Origin: a virus
IMG/VR virus record: IMGVR_UViG_3300030329_005279
Coordinates: 1-37,665 of that record
Direction: 5' to 3' (one strand)
DNA length: 37,665 nucleotides
The number at the start of each line of letters is the position of its first letter. The stretch's first letter is position 1. The position numbers and the translations under genes were made by a program. Positions 1-8,024 of this stretch are shown one piece after another. The notes beneath the pieces were generated by a model. It was not told the DNA's origin and did no database searches. It worked only from the letters and a program-made list of their open reading frames with translations.

Positions 1-73
1 TACACGCACACACACGCACTTAATAACACCTTATTGCAATGATCTAGCATCTACTTAAACATCTATACTAGTA

Positions 74-109
74 AATAAAATACCCTCGTTTAATGGAGGG
101 TATTTTATT
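74..109. terminator. Bidirectional intrinsic terminator
   Basis: A perfect 14-bp inverted repeat (positions 74-87 pair with 96-109) has an 8-base loop. The centre of the stem is CCCTC/GAGGG and its outer part is A/T only. The A-run on one side and T-run on the other give a U-tract whichever strand is transcribed. It lies left of the structural module and probably ends transcription entering from beyond the left edge, or insulates the terminase transcript. Confidence 0.8.
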
Positions 110-289
110 GTTTATCCTTTCCTCAAAAATAGCCTAAGATTTAATTAATATTATAATTTAACTAAAAAATCAACCTAATTAGTCGCCCCATGAGGACAAT
201 GTAACGGGGGGTTGTGCATAAAAAAAGAGGTACACTCATTCTAAGGTAATTTTTTTGAAAAGTGTTATTTTTTTCAACTTTTGTGATCT

Positions 290-323
290 ACGACATATAT
301 TCTTAGCAATATAACTGTATAAT
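290..323 (+). promoter_or_regulatory. Candidate rightward sigma-70-type promoter
   Basis: A perfect TATAAT hexamer lies at 318-323, with TG immediately in front of it. The upstream -35 match is poor: an ACGACA-like hexamer at 290-295 leaves too long a spacer. The box is about 90 bases before the first rightward gene and downstream of the terminator, which is where a late promoter would be expected. In such AT-rich DNA a chance TATAAT is likely. Confidence 0.35.
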
Positions 324-330
324 AGGAACT

Positions 331-370
331 TTATTATATATTATATATTATATATTATATTATATATAAG
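331..370. repeat. A/T-only tract with 7-bp tandem repeat
   Basis: About 40 bases are almost purely T and A. The heptamer TATATAT occurs three times in a row at 335-355, followed by shorter variants. The tract lies between the candidate promoter and the first gene. It could be an easily melted region or simple low-complexity drift. Confidence 0.6.
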
Positions 371-411
371 GCAGAATTTGTAATTTTAAAAAATATTCTG
401 TATATTTTACC

Positions 412-1179
412 ATGGATTTTAAAGAAATAAAAAACACAAAGCACTATCTGTATGATGATGAAAAAGAATTTAAAGTTACTCATCCAAATGTCTCTGTTCG
501 TCATAACTGGCGTCATGGAAGTGAGGGTGAATGGGTTTATACAGATGATGATTTTGTGTGTCAAATCCTAAGAAAGTTAGATATTGCTAAGACGAATGGC
601 AAAAAAGTACCTTGTATTCGTACAGTCTGTGGTACTTTTGTTGCAAGCGATAGGAAGAAAGAGATGCTTGGAGAAAATGGTATTGCTGAAAACATCTATG
701 CATTCTCTGGAACAAATATGTCTAAAGAGCGGTTTAACAGTAAGAAGAGGACATCAAAAGAATTATTATTTGCAAGATACGTTGCAAGTGGAATTAATGT
801 AATTGATGCATATAAGCGTGTATATCCAGAAGCAAATAATGACACATATATCAAAAGAAGAACTGATAAACTTTTAAAAACGGAGAAAATCCAAAAAATG
901 GTAAAAAGTGAAATCTTAGAATTGCTAAAGGAATACAAAGCAAGTCCAGAATATATCATAGAAAGATACAAAACTATTGCAGATTTAGCTGAAAATGATA
1001 CACATAAGTTAAAAGCATTAGATAGTCTAGCAAAAATGTCTGGTTTATTCGATCTGAATGAGACAAAATCAGAACAAGTTACGGTTTGGGCAGGTTTTTC
1101 GCCTGAGCAGCTAGAGGAAGTAAAAAAACATGATAATGTGGAGCTTGTTGCACATGCAGAAAAAACCAAAGACGACTAA
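412..1179 (+). CDS. terS: Terminase small subunit
   Basis: This is the predicted DNA-recognition subunit of the packaging motor; it would bind the phage packaging site and hand the DNA to the large subunit. The 255-residue product has a basic helix-turn-helix-like segment at about residues 112-170, with the family-like pattern of a kinase-poor 'SKELLFARYVASG...DAYKRVYP' start and 'KTEKIQKMV'. A helical stretch (about 175-215) that would form the oligomer follows. The first 110 residues are less typical and longer than in many small subunits. The assignment rests on this pattern and on its position two genes before a clear large subunit. The ATG has no good Shine-Dalgarno site; a TTTACC sequence directly precedes it, as also happens at the portal gene. 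Confidence 0.75.
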   Translation: MDFKEIKNTKHYLYDDEKEFKVTHPNVSVRHNWRHGSEGEWVYTDDDFVCQILRKLDIAKTNGKKVPCIRTVCGTFVASDRKKEMLGENGIAENIYAFSGTNMSKERFNSKKRTSKELLFARYVASGINVIDAYKRVYPEANNDTYIKRRTDKLLKTEKIQKMVKSEILELLKEYKASPEYIIERYKTIADLAENDTHKLKALDSLAKMSGLFDLNETKSEQVTVWAGFSPEQLEEVKKHDNVELVAHAEKTKDD

Positions 1180-1378
1180 AAAACTAGAATCACACGATCC
1201 TTGTCCTATTTGTAATAAAGAATTGTATTTAGATGAGGAATTTACTCAAAGAATAGGACTTTTAGGAGATTATGACGAAGTTATAGGCTGGCTATGTCCC
1301 CATTGCAAGTCTGAGTTCGACATAGAGAACAAATTAACTAAATTTATGGGGCAAACAGGATTAAGAGGAGAAGCATAA
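1130..1378 (+). CDS. Small zinc-ribbon protein
   Basis: This is an 82-residue protein of unknown role. Two CxxC knuckles (C25-P-I-C28 and C56-P-H-C59), 27 residues apart, form a likely four-cysteine zinc ribbon, and a charged tail follows. The first start has a GAGGAAG Shine-Dalgarno site nine bases upstream and places the N-terminus inside the end of the terminase small subunit gene. An ATG eight codons later is a possible alternative. The stop overlaps the endolysin start in a TAATG junction, so the genes are translationally coupled. A role beside terminase in DNA handling is conceivable but unsupported. Confidence 0.75.
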   Translation: MIMWSLLHMQKKPKTTKKLESHDPCPICNKELYLDEEFTQRIGLLGDYDEVIGWLCPHCKSEFDIENKLTKFMGQTGLRGEA

Positions 1379-1767
1379 TGCCAAGATTTGGAGTATCATC
1401 AAGAAAAAGACTAGAAACTTGTGATGAAAGGCTACAAAAAATATTTAATGAAGTAATCAAACATGTTGATTGCTCTGTTTTATGTGGTCACAGGGGGAAG
1501 GATGAACAAAATAAAGCTTATAAAGAGGGAAAATCGAAAGCAAAGTATCCTAAAGGGCGACATAATCGTAAACCTTCTTTAGCTGTTGACGTTTCGCCCT
1601 ACCCTATTGACTGGAAAGATTTGGAGAGACAAACATTATTTGCTGGATTTGTACTTGGAGTTGCTAAACAGATGGGTATTAACCTTATCTGGGGAAATGA
1701 TTGGGATGGCGACTTCCAGACAAAAGATACTAATTTTAAAGATTATCCTCATTTTGAAATTCGATGA
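1378..1767 (+). CDS. M15-family peptidase endolysin
   Basis: The predicted function is a zinc L-alanyl-D-glutamate or D-Ala-type peptidase that cuts peptidoglycan at lysis. All expected elements of the phage M15 (VanY/CwlK-like) fold are visible in 129 residues: the GHR-xxxEQ segment (residues 37-45), the first zinc ligands in RHNRKPSLAVDV (H62 and D71), a tryptophan-rich WGNDWD turn (105-110) and the last ligand in YPHFEI (H125). No signal peptide or wall-binding domain is present, so export would need a holin. A GAGGAG site lies just ahead of the ATG. The gene sits between the terminase subunits, away from the larger holin-like cluster, and is followed immediately by tiny membrane proteins. 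Confidence 0.9.
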   Translation: MPRFGVSSRKRLETCDERLQKIFNEVIKHVDCSVLCGHRGKDEQNKAYKEGKSKAKYPKGRHNRKPSLAVDVSPYPIDWKDLERQTLFAGFVLGVAKQMGINLIWGNDWDGDFQTKDTNFKDYPHFEIR

Positions 1768-1904
1768 CAAAAAGAGACAAACTTCGCTTATTAAATTTAT
1801 TTGTAGGGTTTTACAATCTCTACATTTGGGATATAGGTGGAACTTTGGCTTTATTCATAATTGGATGTCTTAATATAGGAGTATTTGTATTTGGTAAGAA
1901 ATAA
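1764..1904 (+). CDS. 46-residue membrane protein, holin candidate
   Basis: A very short gene starts within the endolysin stop (ATGA overlap), which supports translation by coupling. The product begins with a basic segment (MTKRDKLR). A hydrophobic stretch GGTLALFIIGCLNIGVFVF then forms one probable transmembrane helix, and the protein ends in GKK. Small single-helix proteins coupled to an endolysin often act in membrane permeabilisation, so this is a holin candidate; no family is recognised. The next gene begins two bases after the stop. Confidence 0.6.
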   Translation: MTKRDKLRLLNLFVGFYNLYIWDIGGTLALFIIGCLNIGVFVFGKK

Positions 1905-1906
1905 TT

Positions 1907-2143
1907 ATGGAAGACTGGGTATTAATAGCACTAATTGCTTTTTTAGTGGGATACGAGTCAGACAGATCAAAACCGAAACCATATCCACTTGGAAATGGAG
2001 ATACATTGATGGTTAGAATCTCTGGCTACGCATTTTGCCCTGCATATTGCACTATAGACCATTTTCACGTTGGTCATAAAAAAAAATACGATTGCGAAGA
2101 AGAATATTGCAATCACATAATTTATGAAGACAGACTTAACTAA
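1907..2143 (+). CDS. Membrane-anchored Cys/His-rich small protein
   Basis: This is a 78-residue protein of unknown function. Residues 4-16 (WVLIALIAFLVGY) form a short N-terminal membrane anchor. The soluble part has four cysteines and several histidines: C44-xxx-C48, H52/H54/H57 and C63-xxxx-C68-N-H70. They could bind a metal or form disulfides if the domain is outside the cytoplasm. No lipobox is visible, so an outer-membrane spanin is not supported. It lies within a run of tightly packed tiny membrane proteins after the endolysin, and its last 20 bases overlap the next small gene. Confidence 0.6.
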   Translation: MEDWVLIALIAFLVGYESDRSKPKPYPLGNGDTLMVRISGYAFCPAYCTIDHFHVGHKKKYDCEEEYCNHIIYEDRLN

Positions 2144-2270
2144 ACTATTAACATTAATTTGGATGTGTATTACTTGCTATTTTATGTATTACATATATAA
2201 AGATTTATCATATATGGTTGATTTGGTTCATGCGTACATAAGAATGGTTGTGGAATACTCAGGTCACTAA
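2124..2270 (+). CDS. 48-residue membrane protein
   Basis: This short reading frame starts inside the preceding gene and ends 23 bases into the terminase large subunit gene. Its product has a hydrophobic helix at about residues 9-25 (LTLIWMCITCYFMYYIY) after a short N-terminus with lysines, then an amphipathic tail. No obvious Shine-Dalgarno site is present; coupling to the upstream gene is the likely route of translation. Overlap at both ends and a proper membrane segment argue for a real gene, but the length makes this uncertain. The function is unknown; it may belong with the neighbouring lysis genes. Confidence 0.45.
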   Translation: MKTDLTKLLTLIWMCITCYFMYYIYKDLSYMVDLVHAYIRMVVEYSGH

Positions 2271-3834
2271 TTTGGCTAATTTAAACCTCAATGGTGATGT
2301 ATCCAAAAATGAAAAGCTATTAGCAGATGCTTATAGTGATTTAATTGTTTTTGGGAAACTTTTCTCTCCTCAAGACTTCCTCGCTTCTGCAACACCTCAT
2401 TTTCATGTAGAAGTGGGGAAGCTACTGTTAGATAAGAAAATACAACAACTTGGCTTAGTATTACCACGTGACCATGCTAAATCTACTCTAGCAGCTACTG
2501 CAATCCTTCATCGCTTTCTTTTTGCCAAAAAAGATAGACCAGAATTTATAGCCTGGATTGGTGAGGCTCAAGATCAAGCAATTGATAACTTGAATTGGGT
2601 TATGAACCATATAGAGCTTAATCCAGCTATACATTACTACTTTGGAGACCTGCAAGGGAACAAATGGACGAAATCCGAGTTTACTCTTACAAATGGCTGT
2701 AGAATGATAGCAAAAGGTGCTAATCAAAGATTGAGGGGTAAAAAGCAATTATCTACACGTTTTACTGGTATGGTGCTAGATGATTTTGAATCAGAGTTAA
2801 ATACAAAGACACCTGATTCAAGATTGCAAATAAAAAACTGGGTTACGGCAGCTGTGTTTCCAGCAATTGACTTCGACAAGAATGGATTTTTATGGTGTAA
2901 TGGTACTATTGTTCATTGGGATTCATTCTTAAACGGGTTAGTTACGGGTTGGAGGGATGCTCGAAAGAGTGGGGAAGCATATTCTTGGGAAGTATATACT
3001 CAGAAAGCCATTGAAGACGGAAAGTCTATCTGGCCTTCTCGCTGGCCTTTGGAGAAATTAGAAGAGCGTAAGCAATTCTATATTGATAGTGGGACTCCTG
3101 CAAAGTTCTATCAGGAGTATATGAATCAAGCAAAATCACCTGAAGATCAGATTTTTGCTGAGGAAGATATTAATGATGCACTTTATAGGGGGAATATTAG
3201 GTTTGAAGAAGAATCAGATAGTTGGTATATCAAATTTGATGACGGACACACCGAGTATGTCAATATTTACGTTGGTGTCGATCCTGCTTCAACTGTTGCT
3301 AGCAGGAATGATTATAGCGTTATTATGGTTTTGGGTGTTACTGCGGAGTATGATTACTATGTTATTGAGTATTGGCGTGAAAGAGTGCTCCCAATGGAAT
3401 GTGCTGACAAGATTTTTGAGATTATTAAAAGGTATAATCCAGTAAGAAGGGTAAATATTGAAACTATTGCCTATCAAGAGATGCTTAGAGACTATGTACA
3501 AAAACGTAGTAAAAAAGAGGGTTTATTTATTCCAGGCATCGAAAAGGGTATTAAGGGATATACTCAAAAGAAAAAAGATAGGCTATTTGAGGGATTACAA
3601 CCAATGTTCAAGGCTGGGGCTGTACATCTTAAAAAGGTTCACCACGAATTTATTGGTGAACTGTTGGACTTTCCAAAAGGCTCTCATGATGATACTATTG
3701 ATGCTTTTTGGTTAGCAACACAGTATGCAAGGGGAAATGCCAAAGCAGGCAAAAAGAAAAAGGAGAAACAGAAAGATGGTACTTATATGAAAGCACGCAA
3801 AGCTTATAATTGGATTACAGGCAAACGTGTGTAA
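2248..3834 (+). CDS. terL: Terminase large subunit
   Basis: This is the packaging ATPase and nuclease that pumps DNA into the prohead. The ATPase domain shows a variant Walker A, PRDHAKST (residues 73-80), and a Walker B with acidic tail, VLDDFE (176-181). The RNase-H-like nuclease domain shows VGVDPA (D345), NIET (E405) and the final HDDTIDA (D481, D482, D485). At 528 residues it is complete. No in-frame ATG exists near the N-terminus: an in-frame stop ends just upstream and the first starts are TTG. The outermost TTG is given here. A second TTG eight codons on, with a CAGG sequence eight bases before it, is equally plausible. Confidence 0.95.
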   Translation: MWNTQVTNLANLNLNGDVSKNEKLLADAYSDLIVFGKLFSPQDFLASATPHFHVEVGKLLLDKKIQQLGLVLPRDHAKSTLAATAILHRFLFAKKDRPEFIAWIGEAQDQAIDNLNWVMNHIELNPAIHYYFGDLQGNKWTKSEFTLTNGCRMIAKGANQRLRGKKQLSTRFTGMVLDDFESELNTKTPDSRLQIKNWVTAAVFPAIDFDKNGFLWCNGTIVHWDSFLNGLVTGWRDARKSGEAYSWEVYTQKAIEDGKSIWPSRWPLEKLEERKQFYIDSGTPAKFYQEYMNQAKSPEDQIFAEEDINDALYRGNIRFEEESDSWYIKFDDGHTEYVNIYVGVDPASTVASRNDYSVIMVLGVTAEYDYYVIEYWRERVLPMECADKIFEIIKRYNPVRRVNIETIAYQEMLRDYVQKRSKKEGLFIPGIEKGIKGYTQKKKDRLFEGLQPMFKAGAVHLKKVHHEFIGELLDFPKGSHDDTIDAFWLATQYARGNAKAGKKKKEKQKDGTYMKARKAYNWITGKRV

Positions 3835-3871
3835 TTTGCATATATATACTATTTTTCAGTAAATTTACCAT

Positions 3872-5911
3872 ATGATACCACAAAATAAAATAGCAGAAGA
3901 GATAAAACAACGTTGGCAACGATGGTATGATGCAAGAGCTGACTGGGATGTGCAAGCTAGAGAGGATATAGATTTCTATCTTGGTAATCATTTTACAGAT
4001 CAAGAGGCAAATGAATTAGCAGAGAGAAATCAAATGGGATTACCCATTGATCGTCTCTATGCTGCTATTGAACAGTTCAAAGCTATCATTACTTCAAAGC
4101 CACCAAAATTTTCTGCCGTAGGCAGAGAGGATTCTGACACTAGGCTTGCAAATGTATGGAAAACAATTCTTGAATATATATGGGATAATTCAGATGGTGA
4201 TGAAGTATTTAAACAAGTAATTCATGATTTTTCTGTTGCAGGTCTTGGATATTTTTATGGATATATAGACCCTGAAGCTGATTATGGTCGAGGAGATGTT
4301 AAATTTACATATGTTGATCCATTTCGTGTAGTCGTTGATCCTAATAGTCGTAGTAAATGGTTTGATGATGCGTCTGGTATGCAGTTATCTACTATATTGA
4401 CAAAAGATCAATTATTAGATGCTTACCCTATGCTTAATACTCCTGATGAAGATGATAAATTATTAATTGACGAAATAGAGCCTGTTGGAATAAGAGATGA
4501 AGATTATCCATCTTCTATGAATAGACAAGATGGTACATCATTTACTCCAGATATTGTTAAAGATTATGATTGGGGTAATAAAAGTGATAAATATAGAATT
4601 ATAGAAGATTTTAGAAAAGTTAAAGTACCATTTTTTAGGGTTATAGATTTACAATCTGGTCAAGAAAAAGTTTTAGATAATGCTGGTTTAGAAAAGCTTT
4701 TAGCAGATGAAAGAACTGCTGAGGCATTTGATAAAGGGCTTTTTGACATTGTACAAGTACAACAAACAAGAATAAAAGTTACCTGTATTGTTGGTCAAGT
4801 TATTTTATATGAAAATGTATTAGACACTAATATATTTCCAATTGTACCTGTACCTAATATTTGGACTAATACTCCTTACCCGATGAGTGATGTTCGTAAG
4901 AACAAGGGATTTCAGAGGTTCTTGAATAAAGTAATGTCTTTAATTACATCGCATGCGCAGGCATCGTCTGGCTTGAAGTTGCTCATACCGCAGGGCTCTG
5001 TACAAGATATAGAGGAACTGGAACGAGATTGGGCGAATCCCAATGCAACAATTGAATATGACGCTTCATTTGGAGAGCCTCATTTCCCTTCTCCACAACC
5101 ATTGGCTGGTTCTATATTGCAATTACCACAAATGGTGGAACATTACATAGATTTAAACATTGGAATATTTGAGATGCAGCAGGGAAATACTGAAGCTGCA
5201 CCTAGAACATCATCTGGAACAATGATGATGGAAGATTTTGGACAAAGACGTTCTAAATCAAAATTAAGAGATGTTGAGGCAAGTTTAAAACGACTTGGCA
5301 AGCTTATGTATCATTTGGCTAAATCACATTATGGCTTTCAAAAAACATTTAGAATAGCACAGCCAAATAATGATATAACTGAATATACAGTTAATAAAAA
5401 GCTTTATGACGATAAAACAAAAGAGTTGATGACTATTGAGAACGAATTAGCTGTAGGAAATTTTGATATACGTGTAATTGGTAATTCTACTATGCCTTCT
5501 AATAAATGGGGTGAGTGGAATGTATATATGGAGGCATATCAAGCAGGATTAATTGATAAGGTAGAGGCATTGAAGAAAACAGAAATATTTGATAAAGCTG
5601 GTGTACTTGAAAGAACAGATATTATTACACAATTACAGCAACAGTTAGGAGCAGCACAGGAAGAAATTAAAAAACTTAGCGGTGATCTTCAAACAGCTCA
5701 TCGTGAATCTATCAGCTCACGTAAGAGAGTTGAAGTTGAGAAGTTTAAAGGGAAACTTAAAGAGCAAGAATATGACTCCAAGACTCAAAATAAAGTTTCC
5801 ATTGATAAATTATCTAATGCGGTCAAACTCGAAACTGAGAAATTACGTTTAGCAACAGATGCAGAAAAGAAACGTAGTCAAACTCAAAGGTTAGAGAAAT
5901 CGCCAAAATAA
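3872..5911 (+). CDS. Portal protein
   Basis: The predicted product is the dodecameric ring at one head vertex through which DNA enters and leaves, and onto which the tail adaptor docks. The length of 679 residues and the order of elements fit large podovirus-type portals. There is a helical N-terminus with an aromatic FYLG segment, then the stem and wing region with FSVAGLGYFYGYIDP and YVDPFRVVVDP (about residues 115-160). The 'FQRFLNKVMSLITSHAQASSG' type helix lies at about 345-365. A charged, glutamine-rich coiled coil (about 585-675) ends the protein. It lies directly after terminase and before scaffold and capsid. The ATG lacks a clear Shine-Dalgarno site. Confidence 0.85.
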   Translation: MIPQNKIAEEIKQRWQRWYDARADWDVQAREDIDFYLGNHFTDQEANELAERNQMGLPIDRLYAAIEQFKAIITSKPPKFSAVGREDSDTRLANVWKTILEYIWDNSDGDEVFKQVIHDFSVAGLGYFYGYIDPEADYGRGDVKFTYVDPFRVVVDPNSRSKWFDDASGMQLSTILTKDQLLDAYPMLNTPDEDDKLLIDEIEPVGIRDEDYPSSMNRQDGTSFTPDIVKDYDWGNKSDKYRIIEDFRKVKVPFFRVIDLQSGQEKVLDNAGLEKLLADERTAEAFDKGLFDIVQVQQTRIKVTCIVGQVILYENVLDTNIFPIVPVPNIWTNTPYPMSDVRKNKGFQRFLNKVMSLITSHAQASSGLKLLIPQGSVQDIEELERDWANPNATIEYDASFGEPHFPSPQPLAGSILQLPQMVEHYIDLNIGIFEMQQGNTEAAPRTSSGTMMMEDFGQRRSKSKLRDVEASLKRLGKLMYHLAKSHYGFQKTFRIAQPNNDITEYTVNKKLYDDKTKELMTIENELAVGNFDIRVIGNSTMPSNKWGEWNVYMEAYQAGLIDKVEALKKTEIFDKAGVLERTDIITQLQQQLGAAQEEIKKLSGDLQTAHRESISSRKRVEVEKFKGKLKEQEYDSKTQNKVSIDKLSNAVKLETEKLRLATDAEKKRSQTQRLEKSPK

Positions 5912-5921
5912 AGGAGTTAAA

Positions 5922-6656
5922 ATGTCAAATGAAGACAATACCGCTTCTGCTATCGAGAACCAAGATGGTCAACTTGATCAAACAGAAGTAGGGCAAGATG
6001 AAGGAACAAACAGTCAAGAGAGTTCTGCACAAGATTGGGAATCTCAAGCTAAGTATCACCAATCAGAGAAGGATAAACTCTACACTGAAAATCAACAGCT
6101 TAAACAATATGAAAAGATAGGGAAATTTTTGGAATCACGTCCAGACCTCGTTCAAAATCTTATGGCAGAGGCAGGTGGTCAACCAAATACTCAATCTGAA
6201 AATATTGCTTTAAAACCTGATGAATTTGATCCTTGGGAAGCCTATAATGACCCATCATCGAAATCCTATAAATTTAGGATGCAGGAGATGCAGAATAACA
6301 TAAATGGTGCAGTTGAAAAAGCTGTTGGTGGAATTAAAGCAGAGCAAGGAAGATCAAATTTGCATTCTGATTTAGTTAATAAAGGACTAAATGAAGATCA
6401 AATAAAATCATTCTTTGACTTTGCTGATAAACATCCATCTGAATATGGTTTAGACAATGTACTTAAAATGTGGGAAGCTGTAACTCAAAATCCAGCAACG
6501 ACTAAAGAGAATCCTTTAGATCAGATTCGTCAAAATCAAGCTAACCCTCAACCAGCTGGGGTTCTTCAAGGATCACAGCCTGAGAGAAAGAATGAAACGG
6601 ATAAGATGTGGGAGTCAATAGTAGCTGCTGGAGGTCGAACTAATGTATTAAAATAA
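5922..6656 (+). CDS. Capsid scaffolding protein (predicted)
   Basis: The likely role is an internal scaffold that guides capsid assembly and then leaves or is degraded. It is identified by position, directly between portal and major capsid protein, and by composition: 244 residues, very acidic and rich in Q, S and N. A coiled-coil stretch (about residues 40-70) and a short C-terminal helix ending in AAGGRTNVLK would contact the coat. AAGGAG lies five bases before the ATG. No protease motif is visible, so nothing indicates a scaffold-protease fusion. Confidence 0.75.
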   Translation: MSNEDNTASAIENQDGQLDQTEVGQDEGTNSQESSAQDWESQAKYHQSEKDKLYTENQQLKQYEKIGKFLESRPDLVQNLMAEAGGQPNTQSENIALKPDEFDPWEAYNDPSSKSYKFRMQEMQNNINGAVEKAVGGIKAEQGRSNLHSDLVNKGLNEDQIKSFFDFADKHPSEYGLDNVLKMWEAVTQNPATTKENPLDQIRQNQANPQPAGVLQGSQPERKNETDKMWESIVAAGGRTNVLK

Positions 6657-6672
6657 ATAAAGGGAGTTTATA

Positions 6673-8010
6673 ATGGCTACTTATAATAGTGGACAAGTAA
6701 AATTTGGTACTCCTGGTGCAGTCATTGATACTACTATACCATCAAGAAGACTGTATGATTTCAGTGATAGGGTCGCTGATTTAGCTCCAGAAGAATCACC
6801 ATTTTTCGTATACTTGTCAAAAGTTGGGAAAGTCCCAACATCGGATTCTCAATTCCGATTTTTAGAAGATAGAACAAAAGTTTCTATTACTGATAGAAGC
6901 TTTTTACAAAAGGGTGGTGGCACGCTTGCAGCACCTGGAAGCAACACTACACTAACTGTTGATACAAGTGGTGGAGCAGCAGTTAGCTGGTTAATTAAAG
7001 GAATGGTTGTTCAATTCGCACAGAATGATAATGCGGAAGGCGATTCTAGTGAACCTTTGTTACAGGGTACTGCAAGGATTGAGTCAATAACACAAAATAG
7101 TTCTGATACCACTATTGTTGTGAAAACTATTCAATCTGTAGATGGCTCAACAACTACACTTGATGACAATGGTGACTGTGTTGTTATTGGTACATCTTAC
7201 GAACAAGGATCAGGAGCACCTGATGTATGGTCACAAGAGCTAGATAATGATTATGGGTATACTCAAATCTTTAAAACAGCTTGTGAAATGACTAATACAG
7301 CACGTGCAACTGTCTATCGTGGATATGCTGATGAATGGCAACGTATTTGGAATCTTAAACTACGTGAACATAAAGTGGATATTGAAAGGTCTATGCTTTT
7401 CGGTATGCGTGGTTCACAAGGTGGGATTCAGTACACAGAAGGTATTGTAGGTCATATACTTCAAAATGGTACAATTACTGACGGAAGTATAGGTTCTTAT
7501 TCAGAAGGTACTCCATACTTAGGTATGTATACAACTGCTGAGATGACTTATGATGGCTTACTTACTGCATTTGAAACAATGTATGATCCAGCACGTGGTG
7601 GCTCTGACGCTAAATTGTGTTTAGCTTCTCTACCAGTTATATCTCACTTTAATAAAATAAGTGGGTTTGCAGAAGGTAGTTTAACTGCTCAGAAGTCTCA
7701 ATATAACTTTGAGGCATCTCAAGGTGCATTTGGACATAAGGTTATGAAGATTGATACTGTTCATGGTTCTTGTAGTTTAGTTAAAGAACCATTATTCAGA
7801 AACAATGCTGCTGGTCATATGTGTTTTGTTGATCTTGACCATGTTTCATACAGACCTCTTGTTGGTAATGGTATGAATCGTGATACTGCAATTACAACTA
7901 ATGTTCAACAGGCTGATGAAGATTTACGTAAAGACTTGATTTTAACAGAAGCAGGTCTTGAAGTATCTCTTCCTGAAACGCATGCCTTGATTAACATTAA
8001 CAACATATAA
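6673..8010 (+). CDS. Major capsid protein
   Basis: This is the coat protein that forms the icosahedral head. It has 445 residues, follows the scaffold gene by 16 bases and has a GGGAG site before the ATG. The N-terminus carries a DFSDRVADLAPEESPFFVYL segment, and the middle has RGYADEWQRIWNLKLREHK followed by DIERSMLFG. Both resemble coat proteins of the SU10-type family (HK97 fold) as I recall it. A Ser/Thr/Gly-rich section (about residues 75-175) looks like an inserted beta domain. The family placement is an inference; the role as coat protein is well supported by gene order. Confidence 0.85.
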   Translation: MATYNSGQVKFGTPGAVIDTTIPSRRLYDFSDRVADLAPEESPFFVYLSKVGKVPTSDSQFRFLEDRTKVSITDRSFLQKGGGTLAAPGSNTTLTVDTSGGAAVSWLIKGMVVQFAQNDNAEGDSSEPLLQGTARIESITQNSSDTTIVVKTIQSVDGSTTTLDDNGDCVVIGTSYEQGSGAPDVWSQELDNDYGYTQIFKTACEMTNTARATVYRGYADEWQRIWNLKLREHKVDIERSMLFGMRGSQGGIQYTEGIVGHILQNGTITDGSIGSYSEGTPYLGMYTTAEMTYDGLLTAFETMYDPARGGSDAKLCLASLPVISHFNKISGFAEGSLTAQKSQYNFEASQGAFGHKVMKIDTVHGSCSLVKEPLFRNNAAGHMCFVDLDHVSYRPLVGNGMNRDTAITTNVQQADEDLRKDLILTEAGLEVSLPETHALININNI

Positions 8011-8024
8011 GGAGGGTATTAAGA

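Larger units (their letters stand above)
110..411. other. Non-coding leader upstream of the terminase genes
   Basis: No convincing gene is seen here. The stretch holds a short GC-rich island at about 184-213 (a CCCC run and a G6 run in otherwise AT-rich DNA), a 7-bp inverted repeat (255-261 with 271-277), a TATAAT box at 318-323 and an A/T-only low-complexity tract just before the first gene. A packaging (pac or cos) site would be expected near terS, so the GC island is a candidate, but nothing in the sequence proves it. Confidence 0.5.

Noticed and set aside
1-42. CA-rich tract at the left edge as a genome terminus or upstream gene end
   Set aside because: No repeat of it was noticed at the right edge, and the short open frames there have no recognisable sequence; too little is in the window.
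696-1169. Minus-strand reading frame of 157 codons opposite terminase small subunit
   Set aside because: It lies fully within a supported gene on the other strand; the hydrophobic, Ser-rich composition is what the antisense of a Lys/Glu-rich gene gives.
1586-1873. Plus-strand frame of 95 codons overlapping the endolysin end
   Set aside because: It is out of frame with the clear M15 endolysin and with the coupled 46-residue membrane gene, which together explain the region better.
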